Notes under the pieces: model-generated | What the model was told of the DNA's origin: nothing | Seen by the model: the letters and a program-made list of their open reading frames with translations, nothing else | Databases searched by the model: none | Source of the DNA: Bacillota bacterium | Lineage (GTDB): Bacteria; Bacillota; Clostridia; Lachnospirales; Lachnospiraceae | NCBI GenBank assembly: GCA_023412855.1 | Contig: JAEZRJ010000001.1 | Location: 1 to 62,867, forward strand | DNA length: 62,867 bases | Reading direction: 5' to 3' | Position numbers and translations under genes: made by a program | Shown: positions 43,930-53,041 of the stretch, piece by piece | Numbering within the stretch: the first letter of the stretch is position 1 | Layout: the number at the start of each line of letters is the position of its first letter

Positions 43930-44778
43930 ATGCAATACAATTTTGGACATTTTGGTTTACTGAATACCGATGATATGACAGACCAGCCGTTAATTATTAT
44001 GGACGGCGGCATTGAATCCCGTTTCCGTGAGGACTATAATTTCTTTAATGAGAAGCGTGACACGTACCGTGGATATTTATTTCAATATACGTTATCGGGA
44101 AAAGGATGGTTTGAAAAAAACGGAGAAAGATATTGTATTTCCGAAGGTGTTGGATTTCTGACAAAAATACCGGAAAAGACCCGCTATTATCTGGACAAGG
44201 ACTCTACTGAGCCTTGGACGTTTTTATATCTGCATTTCGATGGGAATACTGCCGCTCCATTTTTTCAAAAGCTGGACGCTCTCTGCGGCTGCGTCTTTTC
44301 TCTGGACCCCAATTCCCATCCGATTACCCAATATTTAAAGCTGCACCATAAGCTGATATGCGGAGACCGGTTGGAAAAATATGAAGGACAGGAGTTTTTA
44401 TATCTCTTTTTATGCCGTCTGCTAAGGGAAGTGGAACATTCTGCCGCCAGCATACAAAACTCCGTGGTGAATCTTGCGCTTCAAATTATGTTGAAGGAAT
44501 ACAACACTCTGGAAGGTGTAGACGAAGTGGCAAAGAGGCTGGGGATTTCCCAAGAGCATCTGACGCGCAGCTTTAAAACAGAGCAGGGAATTCCCCCGGT
44601 CCGCTATCTGACGAACCTGCGGATTCAGGCTGCCATGAATGATTTATTGGATACGGAAGATTTGATTCATGACATTGCGCTGAGAACCGGGTTTTCCAAT
44701 GGGAACTATTTTGCTAAGGTATTTCGGAAATATGCGGGAATGTCGCCGGGGGAATATCGGGCACATTGTATTTTGTAG
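43930..44778 (+). CDS. AraC family transcriptional regulator
   Basis: About 282 residues. The N-terminal cupin-like sensing domain (about 25-135) has YTLSGKGWFEKNGERY and FLYLHFDG. The C-terminal pair of helix-turn-helices contains VDEVAKRLGISQEHLTRSFKTEQG and IHDIALRTGFSNGNYFAKVFRKYAGMSPGEYR. A longer frame from a TTG at 43906 is possible, but the ATG at 43930 follows AGGGG. It probably responds to a sugar and controls the divergent GH27 gene; this is inferred from position. Confidence 0.9.
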   Translation: MQYNFGHFGLLNTDDMTDQPLIIMDGGIESRFREDYNFFNEKRDTYRGYLFQYTLSGKGWFEKNGERYCISEGVGFLTKIPEKTRYYLDKDSTEPWTFLYLHFDGNTAAPFFQKLDALCGCVFSLDPNSHPITQYLKLHHKLICGDRLEKYEGQEFLYLFLCRLLREVEHSAASIQNSVVNLALQIMLKEYNTLEGVDEVAKRLGISQEHLTRSFKTEQGIPPVRYLTNLRIQAAMNDLLDTEDLIHDIALRTGFSNGNYFAKVFRKYAGMSPGEYRAHCIL

Positions 44779-44793
44779 ATGAGGTTTTTTGTT

Positions 44794-44861
44794 GTTACTG
44801 TTCACACAGTAGCTTAACACTTGCTCTTAAGCTACGTAAGAACGTGATTCAAGAGATGATT
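44794..44861 (-). mobile_element. MITE-like element, half copy
   Basis: Carries one terminal repeat (GTTACTGTTCAC), the GTAGCTTAAC / GTTAAGC-type hairpin and AAGAGATGATTT, then stops. It corresponds to the left half of the copy at 7419-7551. It lies between the AraC and SDR genes. Confidence 0.72.
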
Positions 44862-44897
44862 TTTCATAGTACAATATTCTAAAAAGGAGCTCGTGTC

Positions 44898-45617
44898 ATG
44901 TTATTCAAAAATAAAATTGTGGCTGTAACAGGCGGTGCACAAGGTATCGGAAAGGCCATTGCTGATGAATTCAAAAAAGAAGGGGCTGCTGTATGTATTA
45001 TCGATAAACAGCTTAACGAATATTATCAGGGAGATTTGGCCGAAGAACAGGTATTGAATGATTTTGCACAAAAAGTAATTTCAGACTATGGTCATATAGA
45101 TTATTTGATTAATAATGCTTTGCCGCTGATGAAGGGTATCGATTCCTGCTCCTATGAGGAATTCAACTATGCAATGCGGGTAGGCATTACCGCTCCATTT
45201 TACCTGGCGAAGCTATTTCGTCCATACTTTTCATCGGAAGCTGCAATTATTAATATTTCATCGTCCAGAGACCGGATGAGTCAGCCCTTTACAGAAAGCT
45301 ATACGGCGGCAAAAGGAGGAATCTCTGCTTTGACGCATGCACTTGCAGTCAGCCTTGCCGGTAAGGTTCGGGTAAATTCTATCTCGCCGGGATGGATAGA
45401 TACCTCTTTTAAGGAATATTCTGGCGCAGATGCCATGCAGCATCCTGTCCAACGAGTGGGAAATCCGCTGGATATAGCCAACACGGTGTTGTTTTTGTGT
45501 TCTGACAAAGCTGGATTTATTACAGGCGAGAATATCTGTATTGACGGTGGTATGTCAAAACAAATGATTTATTCCGGCGACTTTGGCTGGACATTGCACA
45601 ATAACGAGGAAGCATGA
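44898..45617 (+). CDS. Short-chain dehydrogenase/reductase
   Basis: A 239-residue classical SDR. The cofactor motif is VTGGAQGIGKAIA (about 10-22). INNALP takes the place of NNAG, the catalytic Ser lies in IINISSSRDR, and YTAAKGG has Tyr and Lys in place. The end FLCSDKAGFITGENICIDGG is typical. AAGGAG lies 8 nt upstream. A 2- or 3-hydroxy sugar or polyol may be the substrate given the GH27/AraC neighbours, but that is a guess. Confidence 0.9.
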   Translation: MLFKNKIVAVTGGAQGIGKAIADEFKKEGAAVCIIDKQLNEYYQGDLAEEQVLNDFAQKVISDYGHIDYLINNALPLMKGIDSCSYEEFNYAMRVGITAPFYLAKLFRPYFSSEAAIINISSSRDRMSQPFTESYTAAKGGISALTHALAVSLAGKVRVNSISPGWIDTSFKEYSGADAMQHPVQRVGNPLDIANTVLFLCSDKAGFITGENICIDGGMSKQMIYSGDFGWTLHNNEEA

Positions 45618-45619
45618 TA

Positions 45620-45702
45620 TATAGGTTAAACTCATCTAGTATGTTCAAAGCCGCGGTAACCACAGACAGGTAATAATGGCTGAACTGCAACCAATCACAA
45701 GG
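45620..45702 (-). pseudogene. Polysaccharide deacetylase C-terminal fragment
   Basis: On the minus strand this reads CDWLQFSHYYLSVVTAALN, then ILDEF. It aligns with NDIILLHDYYPSTVTAAFN and IIDEL of the deacetylase remnant at the right end of the window. Only this segment survives; it is cut by the SDR 3' end on one side and by unrelated sequence on the other. Confidence 0.65.
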
Positions 45703-45717
45703 CTAAGTAAAAGTCAA

Positions 45718-45764
45718 ATGAGGCTGTCACTTCAACTTTTTAATCGTAAAAGTGACAACCTCAT
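45718..45764. terminator. Bidirectional terminator
   Basis: ATGAGGCTGTCACT pairs with AGTGACAACCTCAT (one G-U) around a T/A-rich loop. It lies between the plus-strand SDR and the minus-strand secreted-protein gene. Confidence 0.75.
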
Positions 45765-45785
45765 AAAATAACCATTTACTATTCT

Positions 45786-47378
45786 TTAATACACAAGGAC
45801 ATATGCTCCAAAAAACTGTGTTTCTACCGTAATGGTATTCGGGTCATTATCCAAATCATTTAGCACTGCTGTCTCACCATTAGGTTTAATTAAGATAAGT
45901 GAAAAGGCATGGCCTTCTCCCACAAATGTATTCGGTATACCAAACACCAGATTTACTGAGTCAGAGGTCTGTCTTACACTCGTTACTGCGCCTGCTTTAC
46001 TGATGGTGTACAAATCCGCATTAAGATAAGCTGCCACCTGTTTCCCTGATGATTCCGCAACACCGCGCAGCATTTCCTTCGCTGCTTTATTATAGCTATC
46101 GCAGAAATAAAATCTTACATTCGTTCCTGCCGCTATCTGCTCTGCTGATAGTCCTGCTGCAGAAGCTACTGCCGCATATTCTGTGGTAACAGCAATTCCA
46201 TTCACAGAGTTCGCTGCATAGACACCGCCAACGGTTGATTCCAGAGTTGTTCCGTCAGCGATTTGTACCCTATTGGAGGTAACACCTTCTGCTATTGGTT
46301 CTGAAGGAGTTGTGCCTTGTATGATTTCTTGCTTCCACACAGGGGAACTATCATTACCAGTTACACCGTTGATAGTGAGGTAGAATTTTTCCGCATTATC
46401 TATCCAAAACTCTTTCCCAAAGTTATTCTCGGTCCACCAGCCACGCTGTCCCTCTGGCGGCCATGTGAAATCAATATTTTTTTCGCTCAGACGCGCATGT
46501 ACCGCACATTCCAGCTTAGGAGTACTAATATCTTTTGATATAGTTATTTTCCATAAACCAAATACATCATTCGGCACCCATACCGGGTACTGGCTATAAC
46601 CTACGTATTCCAAAGCAGCCTCTTTACCGCTAGTGGTCGAGCCAAATGCAGAATTTATGAACAAGCCTCTTGCGCCTCCCTCAACCTCCCAAGTAGTAGT
46701 TGCATACACTACATCTCCCGGATTGGCACTGGTAATTGCATTCCCCTGCACGTCATAATAGAATACCTTTGAGTTATTTATGATAAGGCCTATGGGTTCT
46801 TCCTCTCCTTCGGTGCCTACGTTAATTGTCAGCGGCCCAACTACTTTATCAATACTAAATTCCCTATAATAAAATCCGCCTTCCTGCTCTGATTGAGGCG
46901 TCCAGCCTTCTACAAATTCTTCAGTAGGTATATGCATAGTTATAATCATATGAATTTGAGATGCCTGCATACCAGGAGATATCCACAGCTTCCATAACCC
47001 TCCCGAAGTTCCTTTATACCATGAAGGTAAAGGTTCGCTATCATTTCCTTTCCAGCTTAAGTCAGTGCGACCCACTTCCGAAGAATAACCAACTTCATAT
47101 GTCGTACTATAAAGAACTTCATCTGGAATACCAGTCGTTGTATAAGAAATCTCTATATACACCTCATCTCCCGCATTAACACTGGTCACTTCATTTCCCT
47201 GCATATCATAATAGGTTACTGTTGGATCGAATGTAACCACTCCTGTAATCTTATCTGCCGAAGGACTCTCGCCCTCTTCTGCCCTAGCCTGCATTCCGAT
47301 CGACCCGAAGGCAAGAGATATCGCCATACTCAATGCAACTATCAGACCCGCCGAGTTCTTTCTTTTTTTTGTTCTCAT
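45786..47378 (-). CDS. Secreted protein with two related domains, function unknown
   Basis: A 530-residue protein with a signal peptide (about 1-33, ending MQARA). It has two homologous units of about 150 residues, marked by VTYYDMQGNEVTSVNAGDEVY (about 54-74) and VFYYDVQGNAITSANPGDVVY (about 205-225), each rich in Trp and Tyr. A third, different region (about 370-530) ends ETQFFGAYVLVY, a style common in clostridial surface proteins. No LPxTG motif, membrane tail or cell-wall repeat was seen. AGGAGG lies 8 nt upstream. It directly follows an Agr-like two-component system. Confidence 0.8.
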   Translation of the reverse strand: MRTKKRKNSAGLIVALSMAISLAFGSIGMQARAEEGESPSADKITGVVTFDPTVTYYDMQGNEVTSVNAGDEVYIEISYTTTGIPDEVLYSTTYEVGYSSEVGRTDLSWKGNDSEPLPSWYKGTSGGLWKLWISPGMQASQIHMIITMHIPTEEFVEGWTPQSEQEGGFYYREFSIDKVVGPLTINVGTEGEEEPIGLIINNSKVFYYDVQGNAITSANPGDVVYATTTWEVEGGARGLFINSAFGSTTSGKEAALEYVGYSQYPVWVPNDVFGLWKITISKDISTPKLECAVHARLSEKNIDFTWPPEGQRGWWTENNFGKEFWIDNAEKFYLTINGVTGNDSSPVWKQEIIQGTTPSEPIAEGVTSNRVQIADGTTLESTVGGVYAANSVNGIAVTTEYAAVASAAGLSAEQIAAGTNVRFYFCDSYNKAAKEMLRGVAESSGKQVAAYLNADLYTISKAGAVTSVRQTSDSVNLVFGIPNTFVGEGHAFSLILIKPNGETAVLNDLDNDPNTITVETQFFGAYVLVY

Positions 47379-47462
47379 TAAAATATCCTCCTTGAATTCG
47401 CCATATAGCCTTTCAACCCATTACTTTTTTTACATCTTCCGAAAAGGTTTTTTCTGCATTTG

Positions 47463-47512
47463 ATTATATCAATCTGCATTCATTAATGCATTTACTCTTT
47501 TCAGAACCGTCA
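47463..47512 (-). promoter_or_regulatory. Putative promoter and LytTR-type site of the secreted-protein gene
   Basis: On the minus strand a perfect TATAAT (47463-47468) lies about 85 nt before the start codon. It lacks a good -35, as expected for an activated promoter. ACGGTTCTG, resembling a LytTR half-site, lies about 35-45 nt further upstream (47502-47512). Only one half-site is clear, so this is tentative. Confidence 0.35.
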
Positions 47513-47554
47513 AAATTAGCAGTGTTTTGTTCAAGTTTGGTATTTTATCCTTTT

Positions 47555-48280
47555 TTACTCTTCGCGTTCTATTGTATCAAACAATCTATTCCTGATATCT
47601 TTGTACTTGCTTCTTGCCACCGGAAGCCGTATACCATCCCACAGCTCCAGCCCTTTACTTGTCATCTTTTTAATATGCTTTGCACTCACGATATAGCTTT
47701 GATGGATTCTCCAGAATCTTTCCTCCGGCAAAAAGCTGCTACAATCAGACAATTTCATACGAAAGCTCTCAGAATGTTCATTTGTATAAACAACAATGTT
47801 ATGCCCATAACTCTCTATATAACGTATGGTTTCAGACGCAATTTTCACCACATTGCCACGCCGCCTAAGAGCTACAATATTTTCCTCCGATAAAGATATC
47901 TGTTCCAGAAGTTTATCCATCGCAGTCCTCATCCTCGTCTCATCAATCGGCTTTATCAGAAAGCCGCTCGGTATCGCATAAAAAATATCCTGCGCATACC
48001 GTACCAGGCCTGTTATAAATATAACCTTTAGACTTGGATAATGTAGCTGAAGCTCTCTTGCTATTTCTATTCCGTCTTTGTCGGCGTATGGATACTCGAT
48101 ATCCATCAATAATATATCCGCCACACTGCCGGGATGCTCCTCCCACCACTCGAAAAGTTGTTCCGGTATTCTAGTGGTTTCTACCTCTATCGTATCTCCA
48201 TACATTCTGCGCAACATTGTTCTAATCTCTGTCAAAATCTTTCCTTGATCATCACATATCAGCACTTTTGTCTTTTTCAT
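47555..48280 (-). CDS. LytTR-family response regulator (AgrA-like)
   Basis: A 241-residue regulator. The receiver domain has LICDDQGK and the phospho-acceptor in DILLMDIEYPYADKDG. The LytTR DNA-binding domain (about 140-235) has YIESYGHNIVVYT, FWRIHQSYIVSAKHI and LPVARSKYKDIRNR. It lies downstream of the sensor gene by 68 nt and upstream of the secreted-protein gene, its probable target. Confidence 0.93.
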   Translation of the reverse strand: MKKTKVLICDDQGKILTEIRTMLRRMYGDTIEVETTRIPEQLFEWWEEHPGSVADILLMDIEYPYADKDGIEIARELQLHYPSLKVIFITGLVRYAQDIFYAIPSGFLIKPIDETRMRTAMDKLLEQISLSEENIVALRRRGNVVKIASETIRYIESYGHNIVVYTNEHSESFRMKLSDCSSFLPEERFWRIHQSYIVSAKHIKKMTSKGLELWDGIRLPVARSKYKDIRNRLFDTIEREE

Positions 48281-48348
48281 AATTGTACCCCATCACCGCT
48301 TTGGCGGGCTCAAAATCAATAATTGAAAATGCTATTCTTTCAACATTC

Positions 48349-49569
48349 TTACTCCCATGCCTGAAAGGTAATATACATCTGCATACTGTCTCCCTTGTCT
48401 TCATATCGGATACGTCCACCGTACTTCTTTACTGTTTTTTCCATTATTTTGATTCCATATCCATGACCTTGCCCAGATAACTTGGTTGTCATAAAATGGT
48501 TACTTTCAGGTTTTCTATCCTTATCCTTACTATTAGCTATGTATATTACAAGGTAAGACGCTTTTCTTTTCATACTCAATTCTATAGTCCTATCACCTCC
48601 TGCTTTCTCGCTGGCATCTATGGCATTGTCCAGAGCATTCCCCAGCAAGCATATCCAATCCACTCTTTCCATCCGGCTTTCAGACAGATTAATTAATTCA
48701 TAATGAAAGAAAATCTTCTTCCCATTACAAATCAACTGTTTCTCCTTTATCAGCACGTCTATAATAGAGATTCCGCTCATAAGTTTTTCATCTATTTCAC
48801 GCAGCACTTCATTACCATAATCTGAGTCCCTGGAAGAATCTATTACGCTGATATGATTGGCAACATCATGTCTTATTTTAGCAAGCTCCTCCTGCTTTAT
48901 CTGCAAGGCATGCTCCAGCTCGTAGTAATATTTGTCCCTTTTCTCATTCTTTATTAGCTTGAGTTCCTGATAAGTCATATTTCCAACTATTATTAACACA
49001 AACAACGGGAACACGTAGTATACACTTTTCCCAGAATTCAAGAATCCGGGGATAAAGTTTACCAAAGTAATTCCCGTACACACAAAACGCGTAAATCGGT
49101 TATTCTTTTTAAATAGGTTCTTTGCTATGATTCCCGTCAGAAAATATGAAGCAAAAGAGACAACAAAAGCAAGAAGAAAGCTGAATAGATTTGGAGTATC
49201 AGTTATTCTTTCTATTTCATAAACATCAAAGAAAGTAATCGGAGAAAGTACAACCAGAACAAGAATTGTTCCCGTAACCTGAAAGATAAAATCTATTGAA
49301 AATACAGTTATAAAATTGCTGATTCCCTTCCCTTCAAAAAATATAATAAGAACCAGCCACATTACTACATAGTAAGCTATATATTCTACTAACTTGTATT
49401 CAGAACCGTTCGCATATACCGACAAATAATAATCATGTGTAACATACACAAAAAAGATAAAAAGCAGACCTGTAGTTGTCTGTTTCTTGGATTTTAAAAA
49501 ACGAAACAATAAAAAAGTCAGCAAACCTCCCGTAAAGACTGCAATATAAACATTGTATAATATAATCAT
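48349..49569 (-). CDS. GHKL-domain sensor histidine kinase (AgrC-like)
   Basis: About 406 residues. Six or seven membrane segments fill the first 200 residues, as in peptide-sensing AgrC kinases. A helical region then leads to KIRHDVANHISVID, the RHDxxNH phosphorylation box. The GHKL ATPase shows CLLGNALDNAIDASEK and GHGYGIKIMEK. The GTG at 49587 is possible; the ATG at 49569 with GGGGA upstream is preferred. No agrB or agrD gene is recognisable beside it. Confidence 0.9.
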   Translation of the reverse strand: MIILYNVYIAVFTGGLLTFLLFRFLKSKKQTTTGLLFIFFVYVTHDYYLSVYANGSEYKLVEYIAYYVVMWLVLIIFFEGKGISNFITVFSIDFIFQVTGTILVLVVLSPITFFDVYEIERITDTPNLFSFLLAFVVSFASYFLTGIIAKNLFKKNNRFTRFVCTGITLVNFIPGFLNSGKSVYYVFPLFVLIIVGNMTYQELKLIKNEKRDKYYYELEHALQIKQEELAKIRHDVANHISVIDSSRDSDYGNEVLREIDEKLMSGISIIDVLIKEKQLICNGKKIFFHYELINLSESRMERVDWICLLGNALDNAIDASEKAGGDRTIELSMKRKASYLVIYIANSKDKDRKPESNHFMTTKLSGQGHGYGIKIMEKTVKKYGGRIRYEDKGDSMQMYITFQAWE

Positions 49570-49800
49570 TATTTCTATTTTCCCCACATCTTATCTATTG
49601 GTTGCATAATTTTGACTTATTCTCAATTGAATCATAAATTTATAATTCATATTTTTGATGTTATCTACTTTTATCACAGTTTTTAACAAAATACAAGATT
49701 ACATGCTTTTATTGTTTTTAAACCCTTTATTTTTTTAGTCTAAAATATAATATTAAATAGTGTGGAGAAAATATATGACTCACAAAAATGCCTGTCCCCT

Positions 49801-49902
49801 TTAAAATACAATAAATTCTGATAAGTTCTTTCCACAATACAAACATTTATATTTATATGTTTCCCATAATGCCCTCTTTAAATATGGAACATCAGGCTTC
49901 AT
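49801..49902 (-). pseudogene. Truncated HNH-endonuclease-like fragment
   Basis: A 33-codon frame, MKPDVPYLKRALWETYKYKC then LYCGKNL, like the N terminus of HNH nucleases in which a Cys-x2-Cys follows a Trp/Tyr helix. It stops right after CGKNL, before any HNH core. It overlaps the end of the next fragment upstream by 11 nt. Confidence 0.5.
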
Positions 49903-50038
49903 TATTGTAAATAACTTTTCTTACTCCATACACATATCTTAAATCTTCTACAATATAGTTTTTTCTAAACTTAATTAAATCTTTTAATCCATAAAAAATG
50001 AGTTCCTGATTTAAATGTATCTTAATTTTACCAAATAG
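49892..50038 (-). pseudogene. Unidentified decayed gene fragment
   Basis: An open run of 48 codons with no start codon, including LNQELIFYGLKDLIKFRK and EDLRYVYGVRKVIYN. It has protein-like composition and ends overlapping the HNH-like fragment. Family not recognised. Confidence 0.4.
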
Positions 50039-50076
50039 CTATAGGCTATATCTATTTTTACAAAATTAATTACACG

Positions 50077-50226
50077 TCATTTATACAATAGTTTGGGTAG
50101 GATTTGATTAAACAATGTCTCCTCAACCGCCGCAATGTAATCTAGTCCTTCCAGAGAAGTGATTTCTACACTTTCTCTCCTGCTGTAATTTTCGTTGCCA
50201 TTAGAGCATGCTTGAAATATGGCCGT
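50077..50226 (-). pseudogene. Unidentified decayed gene fragment
   Basis: An open run of 49 codons between stops, without an ATG. It reads NGNENYSRRESVEITSLEG, then LDYIAAVEETLFNQILPKLL. It looks like the C terminus of a larger protein. With the two fragments beside it, it shows that a gene set once occupied this 800-nt gap. Confidence 0.45.
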
Positions 50227-50244
50227 TCAGAATAGGGGGAAAAT

Positions 50245-50298
50245 AGGACTAAATCACTGTAAGGAGCCTTAATTTTAAGGTCTTTCAGATTTAGTCCT
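50245..50298. terminator. Long intergenic hairpin downstream of the GH5 gene
   Basis: Perfect 11-bp stem AGGACTAAATC / GATTTAGTCCT, with an inner CCTTAA / TTAAGG stem. It lies 75 nt after the GH5 stop. T-runs are weak, so it may be a terminator or a leftover mobile-element end. Confidence 0.5.
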
Positions 50299-50373
50299 GT
50301 TTATTCTAACTTATTAATGCTATAAAGAAAACTTAATCTGGCTTTTTAGATCATCTGATTCATTCTATTGAAT

Positions 50374-51972
50374 TCACATACAAAAGTCTAATCTTTCAAG
50401 GCAAAACGTACCCTCCAAAGACATGATCTTCACAGCTCCACAACCATTGGATAGTCTTACTTCTATCTTTGTACACTCCGGCTTTACTAGAAATTCTTTC
50501 AAGCTGCTATCATCCGTTCTGCCAACTCCAAGTATTCCACCCGGATAACCTTTTGCAAATTTTAACTTTAAACGAACTTCCTGTCCCGGTTCAACCGTGT
50601 AACATACAAACTCACTATCACTTAGAATTAGCCCATAGCGATCCCACTGACAATCGAATACACACCGTTTCTCTTTCGCTGCTTCCAATTCCACTAATTT
50701 CATCCCGCAGCCGCTTCTATAACTGATTTCTGCATTTTCCGCGCTGCATCCGCTAAATGATGTTCCCCTTCCGGGATATTCATCAAAGTCGCTGGCCCGC
50801 ATGCTAAAGGGCGCATGCCGCAGCACATGATTGGTCACGTCTATATGTTCTGTACAATTATCTAATTTGCAGTTCTCCAAATATTCATCAAAAATCCTCC
50901 GGGCAGCTTCAAATCCGGGATGTACTCCCCCGCCAATATAGTCCAATACCTTTTGATAATCCTTTGGCCCATTGACAGAATACGGCGAATTCGTGCAATC
51001 CATTTTTTTCCACGGCCAAAGATTATATCCAATACCGGCGGACTCTGCTAACGGATAGATAGCGGCATACCATTCATTTATATTTTCTCCGGACTCACCA
51101 AGCCAAAGCGCCACATCCAATTCATTCGATTTATCAATATATTTTTTTAAGCATTTGATATCAGGAATTTCCGCATACCGGTGAAAATGTAACAACATGT
51201 TCTCATCAAATTTTTTCGTAAATATACTTAAATCTGCAGCCCAATGAGCTCCTTCAATACTGAACATATGCTTTTGATCAATTTTGCGGATTTCAGCAAT
51301 CACATGTTCATAAAATAATGTCAATTTGGGAATTAAATAATCAAAATTACCGTTTCCTGCATTTGGCGGTGCGATCGGCTCATTCAATAAATCATATCCG
51401 CCCACTACGGCTCTGTCTTTATATCGTTCTGCCAGTGTTTTCCATAAATCGATTGCTTTATCCCAACTGTCCTGATCAATAAAAAGGCGGGGGACATTAT
51501 CTATGCAATCGTCAATATTGGCACCGGTCTGACCTCCCGGAGCGCCATGCAAGTCCAAAAAGGCATAAATTCCCGCCTCCTCGCACCACGAAAGACAATT
51601 ATCCAGCAACCGAAATCCTTCTTCTTTATAACGGATTCCCGGACCATCTTCCATAAAAAGCCGATACATGAACGGTATGCGGACAGAATTATATCCGAGT
51701 TCCGCCATTTTTAAAATATCTGATTTCGTTATATAATTTTCCCGGAACTTTACCCAGAAAGCATCCGCATATTCTTTTCCCGTCAACTGCTCCACAACCT
51801 GCTCTATACGGCGCGGTCTGTCAAAGCGCTCACTATCAGCACACCACATATATCCTTCCTGCAGCATCCAATTACCGAGTCCCCATCCTTTCAAGAGAAT
51901 TTCTTCCCCGCTCTCATTAAATACTGTTTTACCTTTGGCATATAAAAAACCATTTATCATTCTAATAACCAT
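50374..51972 (-). CDS. Glycoside hydrolase family 5-like enzyme (glucanase/mannanase type)
   Basis: A 532-residue cytoplasmic enzyme (no signal peptide). The catalytic domain (about 1-375) has LKGWGLGNWMLQEGYMW, YNSVRIPFMYRLF, the acid/base in YDLLNEPIAPPN and the nucleophile in LWLGESGENINEW. The C-terminal 150 residues look like a beta-sandwich module, perhaps carbohydrate-binding. Two starts are possible (51972 and 51960). It follows the sugar ABC transporter genes and probably acts on imported oligosaccharides. The exact linkage is unknown. Confidence 0.87.
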   Translation of the reverse strand: MVIRMINGFLYAKGKTVFNESGEEILLKGWGLGNWMLQEGYMWCADSERFDRPRRIEQVVEQLTGKEYADAFWVKFRENYITKSDILKMAELGYNSVRIPFMYRLFMEDGPGIRYKEEGFRLLDNCLSWCEEAGIYAFLDLHGAPGGQTGANIDDCIDNVPRLFIDQDSWDKAIDLWKTLAERYKDRAVVGGYDLLNEPIAPPNAGNGNFDYLIPKLTLFYEHVIAEIRKIDQKHMFSIEGAHWAADLSIFTKKFDENMLLHFHRYAEIPDIKCLKKYIDKSNELDVALWLGESGENINEWYAAIYPLAESAGIGYNLWPWKKMDCTNSPYSVNGPKDYQKVLDYIGGGVHPGFEAARRIFDEYLENCKLDNCTEHIDVTNHVLRHAPFSMRASDFDEYPGRGTSFSGCSAENAEISYRSGCGMKLVELEAAKEKRCVFDCQWDRYGLILSDSEFVCYTVEPGQEVRLKLKFAKGYPGGILGVGRTDDSSLKEFLVKPECTKIEVRLSNGCGAVKIMSLEGTFCLERLDFCM

Positions 51973-52017
51973 GCCTTTCCAACACCTGCAAACTTTGGGC
52001 CGCAGGCATAAATTTGC

Positions 52018-52041
52018 GTGTGAAAATTTTAATTTTCACAC
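52018..52041. promoter_or_regulatory. Perfect palindrome upstream of the GH5 gene
   Basis: GTGTGAAAATT-TT-AATTTTCACAC is a perfect 11-bp inverted repeat, 46 nt before the GH5 start. It could be an operator or an RNA hairpin. Two smaller hairpins lie between it and the permease stop at 52211. No regulator is assigned. Confidence 0.5.
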
Positions 52042-52210
52042 TAATCTCCTCTCATCTGCATCTTCTTTCAGACAAACTCGTAACTCGTAACTTTCACCGG
52101 TTTTATGTACGATTTCGCAGCCTTCCGGATGCTTTCTTCGGTGTATTAGGCTGCCATTCTTTTAGCGAATGGCTTTCATTTTTTCAATCGAACCTATGAG
52201 CCCCGGGCAA

Positions 52211-53041
52211 TTATCCCTTCACTGCTCCGTCTGCAATACCTTTCATGATATTTTTCTGGAAAATCACATAAAGAAGGATTGCCGGCAGTGCCGCTAATAT
52301 CAACGCACTTAGGATAGCCGTCCAATCACTGCTGTATTGTCCGAATAAAGTATTGGTAGATAACAGCAACGTGTACTTTTTATTATCAGAAATAATAATA
52401 AGAGGTAAAAGAAAATCATTCCATACCCACAGCATATTGGTAATGCAAACAGTGGCAGTTGTTGCCTTCAGCATCGGAAATACGACCAGAAAAAAAGTCT
52501 GTATAGAATTACATCCGTCTATCGCCGCAGCTTCTTCCATTTCAATAGGAATACCTTTTACAAATCCGTAATAAATAAAAATTGCCATACTTTCACCCAA
52601 GCCTGCATATATCAATGCCAAGCCGACCAATGAATTCTTAATTCCCAGCGCTAAAACTACCTTGTACAAAGGAATCATAATGGAACTAAAGGGAATAAGC
52701 ATGGAAAACACAAACATCGCAAACAAAAATTTCGATAAGCGTGTTTTTGTACGGCACATTTTCCATCCGGCAAGCGATGAAAACAATGCCATAAAAAATA
52801 CGGCCAAGACCGCGAGAAATACCGTATTTCCCAAGCTCCTGAAATAAGACATCTTCTCCAGGGATCTTATATAGTTATCAAAATATAATTTACTCGGAAG
52901 CGACAACACATTGCTGAGCAGTTCTCCATTTGATTTGAAAGAATTGATGAAAGCCAATATCAGCGGAAAGCTTGTGAACAACCCTATTATAATTAACAAT
53001 AACGTGATAAATATCTGATAGTGTTTTCTGCTCCCTCTCAT
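52211..53041 (-). CDS. Carbohydrate ABC transporter permease (MalG-like)
   Basis: A 276-residue permease with six membrane segments. The ATPase-coupling loop is EEAAAIDGCNSIQTFFLVVFPMLKATTAT (about 177-205), with the EAA motif. The C terminus MKGIADGAVKG is the classic MalG-type ending. Its start overlaps the partner permease by 4 nt. No ATPase gene is present nearby, so a shared ATPase encoded elsewhere (MsmX-like) is likely. Confidence 0.95.
   Translation of the reverse strand: MRGSRKHYQIFITLLLIIIGLFTSFPLILAFINSFKSNGELLSNVLSLPSKLYFDNYIRSLEKMSYFRSLGNTVFLAVLAVFFMALFSSLAGWKMCRTKTRLSKFLFAMFVFSMLIPFSSIMIPLYKVVLALGIKNSLVGLALIYAGLGESMAIFIYYGFVKGIPIEMEEAAAIDGCNSIQTFFLVVFPMLKATTATVCITNMLWVWNDFLLPLIIISDNKKYTLLLSTNTLFGQYSSDWTAILSALILAALPAILLYVIFQKNIMKGIADGAVKG

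Noticed and set aside
49570..50373. Possible agrD-like peptide or agrB gene beside the Agr-like kinase
   Set aside because: The only frames present are the three decayed fragments. None has the membrane-protease or amphipathic-leader-plus-Cys layout expected.
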